In this document: one piece after another, positions 35,232-42,826 of the stretch | How the letters are laid out: every line of letters begins with the position of its first letter | Numbering within the stretch: position 1 is the stretch's first letter | Source of the DNA: Ferdinandcohnia sp036962685 | GTDB taxonomy: Bacteria; Bacillota; Bacilli; Bacillales; Bacillaceae_L | Assembly (NCBI RefSeq): GCF_036962685.1 | Contig: NZ_JBALOP010000002.1 | Location: 1-64,000 of the forward strand | Length of the DNA: 64,000 bases | Reading direction: 5' to 3' | Position numbers and translations under genes: made by a program | The notes under the pieces: generated by a model | What the model saw: the letters and a program-made list of their open reading frames with translations, nothing else | What the model was told of the DNA's origin: nothing | Database searches by the model: none

Positions 35232-35446
35232 TGTCTAGCACAAGCACCTAGCCCCTCGAGGGCTCAAGCCGTCCCGTCTAGCCGGTTCGTCTTGTGCTTG
35301 TCGGACTTGCACAGGACAAGAAAGGCTACGGGAGCATATTCATCGCACGAAGAAAATGCATAGCATTTTCGAGGAAGTGCTGACGCCTACGCTTGCCACA
35401 GGACGTGGCAGCTTTTAGTAAGCGTTCAACTTCGAGGTACTTGTGC
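35232..35446. repeat. Large TGTCTAGC-type palindromic element
   Basis: Starts TGTCTAGCACAAGCACCT and ends AGGTACTTGTGC; the terminal arms GCACAAGCACCT and AGGTACTTGTGC pair. Inside are further partial palindromes (CTTGTGC...GCACAGGACAAG). It fills the gap between the 70-aa gene and the YjcZ-type gene. Confidence 0.6.
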
Positions 35447-35455
35447 ATTTGTTTT

Positions 35456-35590
35456 TTAGAACCAAGCAGCGCCCACGATGATTAGAAGGATAAATAATAC
35501 AACAATCAACGCAAAGCCTCCGCGATACCCGAAGCCACCGTAACCGTAGCCTCCGTAACCAAAACCTCCACCGCATCCACAGTAACCCAT
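35456..35590 (-). CDS. YjcZ family sporulation-type peptide, 44 aa
   Basis: Gly/Tyr-rich N-terminus (MGYCGCGGGFGYGGYGYGG) followed by one hydrophobic segment FALIVVLFILLIIVGAAWF, the hallmark of the YjcZ family; relatives are small sporulation-associated membrane peptides. The second of two ATG codons (35590) fits the upstream GGGAG better. A second, damaged copy lies 51 bases further upstream. Confidence 0.85.
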   Translation of the reverse strand: MGYCGCGGGFGYGGYGYGGFGYRGGFALIVVLFILLIIVGAAWF

Positions 35591-35641
35591 CATACATCTC
35601 CCTTTCTTTTTTATATTTTATCTTTAAACTTACTTAAAGAA

Positions 35642-35744
35642 TTAGTAACCTACATATGCAGAACCAACAATGATCAATAGAATGAACAATACAACAATTA
35701 AAGCAAAGCCTGCTCCGTATCCTCCGCCTTTTCCTCCACTCATC
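35642..35744 (-). pseudogene. YjcZ family peptide with a frameshift
   Basis: Starts MSGGKGGGYGAGFA after GGAGGTG, and the hydrophobic tail LIVVLFILLIIVGSAYVGY is present, but one extra base in a run of four A (35700-35703, plus strand) puts the two halves in different frames. With one base fewer it would encode a 33-aa YjcZ peptide. It may be a true pseudogene or a homopolymer sequencing error. Confidence 0.75.
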
Positions 35745-35894
35745 TAGAACACCTCCATATCTATTTGTTATATCCTATGGAATGTGCACAGATTTCGTAA
35801 GGTACAAATCCCCAATTTTCCTAGATTTTTTTCAGAGTCTTCACAGATTTTAAAATATGGTATGATAAAAATAAAAAACGAGGGAGAAAAAGAA

Positions 35895-36782
35895 ATGATA
35901 CATACAAACGTTTTAAATGAAAACACAGTAGTAGGCTTTATTGGAACAGGAGTCATGGGGAAAAGTATGGCAGGCCATATTCTTTCAAAAGGGTATAAGG
36001 TACTTGTTTATACACGTACACAGGAAAAAGCCGCAGACCTTGTTGCACAAGGTGCAATTTGGAAAAATTCTGCAAGAGCAGTGGCTGACGAAGCGAATGT
36101 CATCATCACGATGGTTGGATATCCACATGATGTAGAAGATATCTACCTAAGTGACAATGGGCTTTTGGCAAATGCAAAAGAAGGAACTTATTTTATAGAT
36201 ATGACAACCTCTACACCGTCTTTAGCGATTAAAATTTATCAATCAGCCAAACAACAGGGTATGTATTCAATAGATGCACCTGTTTCTGGTGGAGATGTTG
36301 GTGCAAAAGAAGCAAGATTAGCCATTATGGTTGGTGGCGATCACGAGGTATTTGAAGCCTGCAAGCCACTTCTTGAGCTCATGGGACAAAACATCGTATA
36401 CCAAGGTCCGGCTGGTTCCGGCCAACATACTAAAATGTGCAATCAAATTGCAATTGCATCCAATATGATTGGTGTTGCCGAAGCAATGGTTTATGCGAAA
36501 AAAGCTGGCCTTAATCCTGAAACAGTCTTAAAAAGCATTTCAACAGGTGCGGCAGGAAGCTGGTCGTTAAGCAATCTTGCTCCACGAATGATTGCTGGTA
36601 ATTTTGAACCTGGTTTCTTCATTAAACACTTTATTAAAGATATGGGAATCGCACTAGAAGAAGCAAAAGCAATGGGAATGGAAACACCAGGTCTTGAACT
36701 TGCAAAAAACATGTACGACGAACTAGCTGAAAAAGGCGAAGAAAACAGCGGTACTCAAGCGATTTATAAGCTTTTGGATTAA
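35895..36782 (+). CDS. ykwC: 3-hydroxyisobutyrate dehydrogenase family oxidoreductase YkwC
   Basis: NAD(P)-dependent beta-hydroxyacid dehydrogenase, 295 aa. Rossmann motif GFIGTGVMGKSMAGHI at residues 13-28, substrate-binding DAPVSGGDVGA, and the catalytic Lys in GSGQHTKMCNQIAIA. The exact substrate is unknown. ATG 35895 follows GAGGGA; the open frame continues upstream to 35784 without a ribosome binding site. Gene order with ptsHI and ykwB matches B. subtilis. Confidence 0.88.
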   Translation: MIHTNVLNENTVVGFIGTGVMGKSMAGHILSKGYKVLVYTRTQEKAADLVAQGAIWKNSARAVADEANVIITMVGYPHDVEDIYLSDNGLLANAKEGTYFIDMTTSTPSLAIKIYQSAKQQGMYSIDAPVSGGDVGAKEARLAIMVGGDHEVFEACKPLLELMGQNIVYQGPAGSGQHTKMCNQIAIASNMIGVAEAMVYAKKAGLNPETVLKSISTGAAGSWSLSNLAPRMIAGNFEPGFFIKHFIKDMGIALEEAKAMGMETPGLELAKNMYDELAEKGEENSGTQAIYKLLD

Positions 36783-36809
36783 CCACGCGGCATATTAAGT
36801 ATAGAAATC

Positions 36810-36849
36810 CCCTTGGAGAAGAAAATAATGATGATAATCTCTAAGGGGG
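36810..36849 (+). promoter_or_regulatory. Hairpin that includes the ribosome binding site of the 60-aa gene
   Basis: CCCCTTGGAGA (36810-36820) pairs with TCTCTAAGGGG (36839-36849). The right arm is the AAGGGGG sequence preceding ATG 36862, so the fold could hide it; it might instead be a T-less terminator of ykwC. Confidence 0.5.
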
Positions 36850-36861
36850 TGCACGCAGGAT

Positions 36862-37044
36862 ATGGCAAAACGTAATACAAAGAATGATCCGGAGCAAAAA
36901 AACAAAAAAGGCTTTGATTCGGCTGTAACGGATACTGAATTTGGCAAAGAGTTTGGAAGTGCTGCAGCTAACAAAGCACATAAGAAAAAAGCCAAAAAAG
37001 AAAAAGCCTCTAAAAACGATGGTAAATACGAAGGCGGACTTTAA
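36862..37044 (+). CDS. Small lysine-rich protein, 60 aa, possibly spore-associated
   Basis: Very basic, Ala-rich, hydrophilic protein with DTEFGKEFGSAAANK in the middle and a Lys-rich tail; DTEFGKEF loosely recalls the EFGTEF motif of gamma-type small acid-soluble spore proteins, but the match is short. AAGGGGGTG lies upstream and a good terminator follows. Function unproven. Confidence 0.6.
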   Translation: MAKRNTKNDPEQKNKKGFDSAVTDTEFGKEFGSAAANKAHKKKAKKEKASKNDGKYEGGL

Positions 37045-37059
37045 TTAACCAAACTTACT

Positions 37060-37094
37060 AAATTCGACAAGCGCAAGTACTTGTCGAATTTTTT
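37060..37094 (+). terminator. Rho-independent terminator
   Basis: AATTCGACAAG / CTTGTCGAATT stem followed by TTTT. Confidence 0.9.
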
Positions 37095-37217
37095 GCACTC
37101 ACCTTGTACCTAAAAAACGGTAAAATCCTAGTCATTCCATGGTCTGGATTTTTATTTTATGACAAGCGCATAAAAATAGTGGGAATTTTGCCGAATTTTC
37201 TTTATAATAACAATAAA

Positions 37218-37245
37218 ACAGGTCTTTCTGCCTATGGATATGAAT
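37218..37245 (+). promoter_or_regulatory. Candidate sigma-H promoter of the kinA-like gene
   Basis: ACAGGTCTT, 14 bases, then TGAAT agrees with the sigma-H pattern RWAGGAxxT-N14-HGAAT, except at two -35 positions. It lies 120 bases before the start. B. subtilis kinA is sigma-H dependent. The remaining 37095-37365 gap also contains an AAAATCC / GGATTTT hairpin (about 37121-37156) and AT-rich DNA. Confidence 0.5.
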
Positions 37246-37365
37246 TAGCCCCTAAATTAATGTAATAGTATAGTAAAAAAATGGTTTTTAAAAAATACAT
37301 CGAAATTCATATACAAGATTGGCCATTACTATCAAAACAAGCGATTAGTGGGAGGGGGGCAATAT

Positions 37366-39222
37366 ATGAAGACAGGAAATCAACAAAGTGCTACCGAACA
37401 AGCAGCAGCCGAAGCATCAACTGTTAATCTCGTATTAACGGTGACAAAAAATGGTCAAATTCTTTATATTTCTAGTAACTGTAAAGACATTTTAGGCTAC
37501 GCCAAAGACATGCTGATTGGAACTTCGATAAAAAATATCATACATAAAGATGACCGTTTCATGCTGGAAAGTTATTTTTTTAATAAACAACAACAAGCTG
37601 CATGCGCACTAAGACTGTTGAAAACAAATCATGATATCATCTGGTTTGAAACAATTGTTGAGCCTATCTATTACCCTAAGTCTTGCGAATATGAAGAAAT
37701 ACTATTAAAAATGAACCTGTTAGTGGAGCCCGCAAATAACCGCATGTCTGAGGAGAACAGTCCTAATTCTATATTGTCGTCGCTTATTCCGGATGAGTCC
37801 CTCTCATATACTAGGTTAGTAGATGCTCCGATTTTAATAGATGAAGCTCCATTTCCGATTGTCATTGCAAAGTTAGGTCAAATTGTTTATTTGAACAGGG
37901 AAGCAGCTTCCTTATTAGAAATACAACATCCGCATGAGGTAATCGGAACCGCTATTTATTCTTTTATAGACGAAGAATTCCACGAGGTAGTAGCTAAGCG
38001 AATCGAGCAACTCCAGAGTGGATTTCGTTTAGGCATTATCGAACAAAAATGGAAAAAACAAACCAACGAAAAAATCTATGTTGAAGTGAAGGAAGTCCCA
38101 ATTTATATCCATGATGAGATATATGAGTATATTGTCTTGCATGATATTTCATCGCGTAAGTCATTCCACGATATCATCCATAGAAGTCGTGAGCGCTATC
38201 AACGAATTATCCAAAATTCAATTGATACCATCGCTGTCATTTATCAAAATAATTGGGTGTTTATCAATGACTCTGGGGTAAAAATGTTTGGGGCTAACAG
38301 CTATACAGAGATGTTAGGGAAAAATATATATACCTTTCTTCATCAAGAAAATCATGATCAAGTCAGAGACTTTATCGAAATTGTAAATTCCGAAAAGAAA
38401 GAAGTAAATTTCAGTAAACAATCGTGGTATACCTTCCAAGGAAATCAAATTTTTACAGAATTAATCGGAATACCGACAACCTATTTCGGAGAAGCGGCGG
38501 TTCAAGTCATTATTCGGGATATATCTGACCGAATAAAAGCAGAGGAATTAATGATTAAATCTGAAAAACTATCCATCGCGGGACAGCTTGCAGCAGGTAT
38601 TGCTCATGAAATTAGAAACCCATTAACTGCTATCAAAGGGTTTTTACAATTGTTTAATGATGAATTCCAAGGGAAACAGAATTATTTTGACATTATTTTT
38701 TCTGAATTAAATCGAATTGAATTAATTTTAAGCGAGCTTTTGTTACTGGCAAAGCCTTCGGAAATTAAATTTAAAAATAAGGATATCCGGACCATTTTGC
38801 GAGATGTTGTGACATTACTTGAAACACAGGCAATCCTCCGAAATATTCAAATCAATATTGAATTTATGAATGAAGATTCGATAATTACCTGTGATGAAAA
38901 TCAGATTAAGCAAGTTTTCATCAATCTTATCAAAAATTCTATAGATGCGATGGAAAATGGCGGTACGATTATCATTCGCACGATCGTTAGGAACGACTTT
39001 ATTTATATTTTATTTATTGATGATGGTTGTGGAATTCCAAAATCCATCCTTGACCGAATCGGGGAGCCGTTTTATACAACGAAGGAAAAGGGAACGGGCC
39101 TTGGGCTAATGGTCAGCTATAATATTATCGAAAACCATAATGGAGAAATTAAGGTGGATAGCATGGAAAATGAAGGTACAACCTTCGAAATCAAGCTCCC
39201 ACGCTTTAACGAGACGATGTAG
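37366..39222 (+). CDS. kinA: Sporulation-type sensor histidine kinase with three PAS domains (KinA-like)
   Basis: Soluble kinase, 618 aa: PAS-A (about 15-125), PAS-B (about 150-265), PAS-C (about 280-395), HisKA with AAGIAHEIRNPLTAIKGF, and HATPase motifs NLIKNSIDAM, DDGCGIP and GTGLGLMV. This matches KinA of the Spo0F-Spo0B-Spo0A phosphorelay in layout, size and position after ykwC. ATG 37366 follows GGAGGGGGG. No response regulator is adjacent, as expected for an orphan phosphorelay kinase. The assignment as KinA rather than KinE rests on gene order and PAS number. Confidence 0.8.
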   Translation: MKTGNQQSATEQAAAEASTVNLVLTVTKNGQILYISSNCKDILGYAKDMLIGTSIKNIIHKDDRFMLESYFFNKQQQAACALRLLKTNHDIIWFETIVEPIYYPKSCEYEEILLKMNLLVEPANNRMSEENSPNSILSSLIPDESLSYTRLVDAPILIDEAPFPIVIAKLGQIVYLNREAASLLEIQHPHEVIGTAIYSFIDEEFHEVVAKRIEQLQSGFRLGIIEQKWKKQTNEKIYVEVKEVPIYIHDEIYEYIVLHDISSRKSFHDIIHRSRERYQRIIQNSIDTIAVIYQNNWVFINDSGVKMFGANSYTEMLGKNIYTFLHQENHDQVRDFIEIVNSEKKEVNFSKQSWYTFQGNQIFTELIGIPTTYFGEAAVQVIIRDISDRIKAEELMIKSEKLSIAGQLAAGIAHEIRNPLTAIKGFLQLFNDEFQGKQNYFDIIFSELNRIELILSELLLLAKPSEIKFKNKDIRTILRDVVTLLETQAILRNIQINIEFMNEDSIITCDENQIKQVFINLIKNSIDAMENGGTIIIRTIVRNDFIYILFIDDGCGIPKSILDRIGEPFYTTKEKGTGLGLMVSYNIIENHNGEIKVDSMENEGTTFEIKLPRFNETM

Positions 39223-39249
39223 CACATAGAGGCTACATCGTTTTTTATT
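39213..39249 (+). terminator. Rho-independent terminator overlapping the kinase stop codon
   Basis: ACGATGTAGC / GCTACATCGT stem and six T. Confidence 0.9.
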
Positions 39250-39267
39250 TTTTCAACCTAGTTTGTA

Positions 39268-39388
39268 TGTCCAGCTTCAGGCGCCATCGGCNNNNNNNNN
39301 NNNNNNNNNNNNNNNNNNNNNNNNNNNNNNNNNNNNNNNNNNNNNNNNNNNNNNNNTTGTCGCCGATAGACGGGCGCCTTGCGCATTT
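39268..39388. repeat. TGTCTAGC-type palindromic element interrupted by an assembly gap
   Basis: Left part TGTCCAGCTTCAGGCGCC and right part TCGCCGATAGACGGGCGCC flank 65 N (39292-39356). The arms AGGCGCCATCGGC and GCCGATAGACGGGCGCCT are complementary, suggesting that the strong hairpin or its multicopy nature broke the assembly. Confidence 0.6.
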
Positions 39389-39436
39389 CAATTAAAAAGG
39401 CTAGCGCATCTCGCACTAGCCAATTGAGGTTTCACT

Positions 39437-39673
39437 CTATTGTAAAAAATTATGTTGGGACAGTAACATATTATATTGTTTTGTAAGTTCCATAAATAAT
39501 GCTTCATCACGATCCACTAATGATTGGTCAATTTGTTTTAGTAATTGTTCTTTCCTAAAGGAGGCCTGTGATTGGATGAGAACCATTTCTGCTACCTTCT
39601 CATACATCTCTTCATCAGGCGTTAGAGGCATAACAACTACTTCATTTTTTTGCTCTTTGTTAAAATGGTCCAT
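39437..39673 (-). CDS. IDEAL domain protein
   Basis: 78-aa soluble protein; the C-terminal part IDQSLVDRDEALFMELTKQY is the IDEAL domain, a short helical interaction module found in Bacillales proteins. The specific function is unknown. AAGGAGTG is well placed before the ATG on the minus strand. Confidence 0.75.
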   Translation of the reverse strand: MDHFNKEQKNEVVVMPLTPDEEMYEKVAEMVLIQSQASFRKEQLLKQIDQSLVDRDEALFMELTKQYNMLLSQHNFLQ

Positions 39674-39944
39674 TACGTAATCACTCCTTTTTATTTTTCG
39701 CTTATTTGTAAATAAAACTTGCGTTTACCTATAAGCGCCACTATAACCATGCTATTTTAGGAAAATAATGCATCGTCTAGTTGTCTTTCTATTATGAAGG
39801 GAAAGCAGCGAAAAGTAAAGTGTTTTTTTAGAAAATTTAGATATGTCAGAACTTAGTTGAATTGGAAAACGTTGAGATAAGAGCAGGAGAATATGAAAAA
39901 ATGGGTTACTTTCCTATATCACATCATAGTATGATATGAGGACT
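39674..39944. other. Intergenic region without a clear gene
   Basis: AT-rich DNA between the IDEAL gene and repeat copy B. A 13-codon frame (39893-39934) with CAGGAG upstream starts MKKWVTFLYH; it is too short to call, and could be the remnant of a gene cut by the repeat. Confidence 0.3.
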
Positions 39945-39992
39945 TTTTAACTTTCCTTAGCAGGAGTCGAACCCTGCTAAGGAAAATTAAAA
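39945..39992. repeat. Hairpin at the left edge of composite repeat copy B
   Basis: 20-base arms with one mismatch (TTTTAACTTTCCTTAGCAGG / CCTGCTAAGG...TTAAAA). The loop AGTCGAAC is flanked by GCAGG / CCTGC. Confidence 0.75.
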
Positions 39993-40137
39993 GCCTCCGG
40001 CGGATGCCTCAGATTTTCAAAGGAAACTTTCGAGCAGTAAGATCAAAGACTAATAACGCCACATCCTGTGGCAACGTCTTTATGACCCACTTCCTGTGGG
40101 CCTAAAATCTGGGCGCAAATACGCCAAGGCGCATTTG
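39993..40137 (+). repeat. Composite intergenic repeat, copy B (long form)
   Basis: 145 bases, nearly identical to copy A and including the 58-base two-hairpin insert (about 40054-40105). It ends 22 bases before the lectin gene start, so it must lie in that gene's 5-prime leader or carry its promoter. Confidence 0.85.
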
Positions 40138-40159
40138 ATAAAAAAGGGAGGTACCTGCT

Positions 40160-41428
40160 ATGAATCAACCATATGGTGGTTATCAAGTGAATCCATATAA
40201 TCGAGCAGTTCCACAATATTATTACCCATATTATCCCATTAATCGCTACCAACAAGCTTATTATATAAATCCCTACTCACCAGAAAACCAAATCAGACAA
40301 ACAGAGGAATTTCAAAATGTGTGGAAAGAGGTACGGAAAAATCTAAAACCACATTATGATGAACTAGCAGAATATAATGTCAACCGGAGAATATCGCAAT
40401 ACATTGCAATGCAAGTTGTCATGTTTACACTTATGACGCAAAATCAATTTTCAGGTTCCCTAGACCAAAAGGTTAATCAGACCTATCATGCTTTTAGAAA
40501 TCAAGCCAATTGGGTTTTTGTCGTCCTGTCCCCTTATCGGATTCCGGATCGGGTTCTTGAAAGAATATTAAAGGCGATCATTCGACTTACCTATGAAAAT
40601 ATTGGCTACTCGTCAGAAAAAAATTGGAGTGATTGGGAGGACCTTGAGGGTTATTTAACATCAGGGCCTTCTGCTATGGCGACTAGAAGAGACCAATTAG
40701 ATGTCTATGTGCGCGGAAGAAATCGGGTCCTCTACCACCGGATGTGGAATGGATCCAGATGGACAGATTGGGAGAGTCTCGGAGGTTCTCTAACATCATC
40801 ACCTGCCGCGGTTTCGTGGGGTACAGGTAGAGTAGATGTTTTTGCTCGCGGTGACAAAAATCAATTGATTCATAAATACTGGGACGGCTCTTCATGGAGT
40901 GATTGGGAGGATTTAGGCGGAGTGCTCTCGTCATCACCTGCAGTTGCATCATGGGGAGAGAATCGTCTAGATGTATTTGGAAGAGGTACGGATCGCCATC
41001 TTTATCATAAGTATTGGGATGGAGAAGGATGGAGTGATTGGGAGGATTTAGGAGGTATTCTGACGTCAGCACCTGGGGCAGTTTCATGGGGGCCGAATCG
41101 AATTGATGTCTTTGTTCGTGGTGAAAATCGAGCTCTTTATCATAAGTACTGGGATGGATCGAATTGGAGCAACTGGGAGGATCTTGGCGGTCAATTAACC
41201 TCAAGTCCAGCTGCATCCTCAAGAGAATCCAATCATTTAGATGTTTTTGTCAAAGGCGCGGATAATCATCTTTATTTAAAAAATTGGGACGGAAGCAGTT
41301 GGAGTGATTGGGAGGATCTTGGTGGAACACTAACCTCAGAACCATCCTCAGCCTCGTGGAGTCGCAACCGAGTTGATGTCTTTGCAAGAGGAGAAAACAA
41401 TCAATTAATCCATAAATGGAAATCATAA
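40160..41428 (+). CDS. Six-repeat beta-propeller lectin-like protein (PLL/DUF346 type repeats)
   Basis: Three parts are visible. Residues 1-45 are rich in Tyr, Pro, Asn and Gln, as in many spore-surface proteins. Residues 46-150 are probably helical. Residues 155-422 hold six 45-residue repeats of the form WSDWEDLGG-LTSSPAAVSWG-NRLDVFVRG-NQLYHKYWDG, as in PLL-like fucose-binding propellers. No signal peptide or anchor is seen, so a spore-coat or released location is only inferred. AGGGAGG precedes the ATG. The next gene, 28 bases on, encodes a DUF1906 hydrolase-like protein, so binding and cleavage of a glycan may be coupled. Confidence 0.78.
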   Translation: MNQPYGGYQVNPYNRAVPQYYYPYYPINRYQQAYYINPYSPENQIRQTEEFQNVWKEVRKNLKPHYDELAEYNVNRRISQYIAMQVVMFTLMTQNQFSGSLDQKVNQTYHAFRNQANWVFVVLSPYRIPDRVLERILKAIIRLTYENIGYSSEKNWSDWEDLEGYLTSGPSAMATRRDQLDVYVRGRNRVLYHRMWNGSRWTDWESLGGSLTSSPAAVSWGTGRVDVFARGDKNQLIHKYWDGSSWSDWEDLGGVLSSSPAVASWGENRLDVFGRGTDRHLYHKYWDGEGWSDWEDLGGILTSAPGAVSWGPNRIDVFVRGENRALYHKYWDGSNWSNWEDLGGQLTSSPAASSRESNHLDVFVKGADNHLYLKNWDGSSWSDWEDLGGTLTSEPSSASWSRNRVDVFARGENNQLIHKWKS

Positions 41429-41456
41429 ATCGACGTTCACTCAAGGAGTTGTGAAT

Positions 41457-42107
41457 ATGCCAAGATATGTATGGGGAGTGGATTCGGCAGCAACCGCCGA
41501 TGAAGAATTATATTCATGTGTGAAAAGCAAATTTGGAAACCCGAAGTTTTGGGGTAGATATTTAAGTGAAGTACCGAATGTTTCACATGGCTTAACAAGA
41601 GAAGAGATTTCCTTTTTACGAAATCGAGGAATTAAGATTTTACCGATTTATAATGTTTTTTCCGATGCGACTAGTTATGAAAAAGGGCAGCTTGCTGCGC
41701 GAAATGCCGTGTTTAATGCAAGACGTCTTGGTATTCCAAATAATGTAGCCTTGTTTGCAAATATCGAACGCTTTTTTGCTGTTGATGAAGCTTGGATTCG
41801 TGGGTGGGTTGAATCCATTCACCCAACTGGCTTTCGTCCGGGGCTTTACCATGATCCAGTAGAAGGCGATTTTTCGAATGCGTATTGTGAGGCTGTTCGA
41901 AAAAATAATCAGATTGCCGTACAAACCATATTATGGAGTGCTGAACCAGAACCCGGAGTAACGAGGGAAAGAAATGCGCCAGCCTTTCGCCCGCAATCAC
42001 CAAAATGTAAAGCAAATGTGTGGGTATGGCAATACGGAAGAGATTCAAAAGACTGTCCAATTGATACAAATTTAGCGGACCAACGCACTTTAAATTATCT
42101 CTATTAA
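41457..42107 (+). CDS. DUF1906 (Rv2525c-like) glycoside hydrolase-like protein
   Basis: A 216-aa single domain: YVWGVDSAATADEELYSCV at the N-terminus, GIKILPIYNVFSD and VWVWQYGRDSKDCPIDTNLA near the end match the DUF1906/Rv2525c TIM-barrel family, related to lysozyme-like glycosidases and also present in B. subtilis YkuG. No signal peptide is seen. ATG 41457 has AAGGAG eight bases upstream; GTG 41451 is too close. Likely cotranscribed with the lectin-like gene and ended by a strong terminator. Enzymatic activity is unproven. Confidence 0.78.
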   Translation: MPRYVWGVDSAATADEELYSCVKSKFGNPKFWGRYLSEVPNVSHGLTREEISFLRNRGIKILPIYNVFSDATSYEKGQLAARNAVFNARRLGIPNNVALFANIERFFAVDEAWIRGWVESIHPTGFRPGLYHDPVEGDFSNAYCEAVRKNNQIAVQTILWSAEPEPGVTRERNAPAFRPQSPKCKANVWVWQYGRDSKDCPIDTNLADQRTLNYLY

Positions 42108-42136
42108 AAAAACCAGGTACATACACCTGGTTTTTT
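42108..42136 (+). terminator. Rho-independent terminator
   Basis: AAAAAACCAGGT / ACCTGGTTTTTT perfect stem after the DUF1906 gene; works on both strands. Confidence 0.92.
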
Positions 42137-42145
42137 CATATTCAA

Positions 42146-42189
42146 TGTCTAGCTCCGGTCGCCGATAGGCGGGAGCCCTCCGCATTTTT
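42146..42189. repeat. Short TGTCTAGC-type element
   Basis: TGTCTAGCTCCGGTCGCCGATAGGCGGGAGCCCTCCGC-type sequence (first and last parts of the family), 44 bases, ending at the ykyB stop. Confidence 0.5.
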
Positions 42190-42191
42190 AA

Positions 42192-42659
42192 TTAACGATA
42201 ACTTTCTCCTAATTTTTTGAAAACGGGTTTTTGGTAGGTTCGTTTGTTTGGACGATGGGTATTCTCCGTTTTTTCTTCGATTCCAACGTATTGTTGTAGA
42301 AGGCTTTTAGATAGAGAAAGTGATAGATAGGTTTTTGGATTGCGATATGTCTGATTCAAATTTCCAAGATGTGGTAGGCGAGAGAAGTCTTCTTTTGTAG
42401 GAGGCATGTGAAAATAATAATCTCCGGCTGAAATTAAGACATCGGATTGCTGTTGACTATTTTTTGGATTTCTGGAAAAATGAAGTCCTTCTTTTTTGGC
42501 TTTTCCTTCTGAAATAAGCTTTTCTAAAGCCTTGCGCTTAAGTAAATATAAGAACTTAGGGTTTGTCGCCGTTTTAGCATGTCGGTTCACAACAAAGATG
42601 GCACGGGCTAGGTTGTCCACATTTGGTTCTAGCGGGGCTTGATTTACCTGTTTTTTCAT
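42192..42659 (-). CDS. ykyB: YkyB family protein
   Basis: 155-aa protein very similar to B. subtilis YkyB: NRHAKTATNPKFLYLLKRKA, QQQSDVLISAGDYYFHMPPT and KPVFKKLGESY are shared blocks. Function unknown. AAAGGAGAG precedes the ATG on the minus strand. Its place before the yku genes matches B. subtilis. Confidence 0.9.
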   Translation of the reverse strand: MKKQVNQAPLEPNVDNLARAIFVVNRHAKTATNPKFLYLLKRKALEKLISEGKAKKEGLHFSRNPKNSQQQSDVLISAGDYYFHMPPTKEDFSRLPHLGNLNQTYRNPKTYLSLSLSKSLLQQYVGIEEKTENTHRPNKRTYQKPVFKKLGESYR

Positions 42660-42826
42660 ACTTTCTCTCCTTTCTATCTTTTATTATACTGGTAGTAGTG
42701 AATTTTGACAAATTCATCAGTGTCTATCCGATTGATAGAATTATTGAAAAGAATTCTTTAAAAAATAAAGGAATTTGTCGATAGATGGAGAAGAAATAGA
42801 TATTACTTGAATTAGGGAATGGTATC

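Noticed and set aside
39955..39982. tRNA T-arm-like sequence on the minus strand (GCAGGGTTCGACTCCTGC)
   Set aside because: The loop is eight bases and no acceptor, D or anticodon arms surround it; it is the loop of the repeat boundary hairpin.
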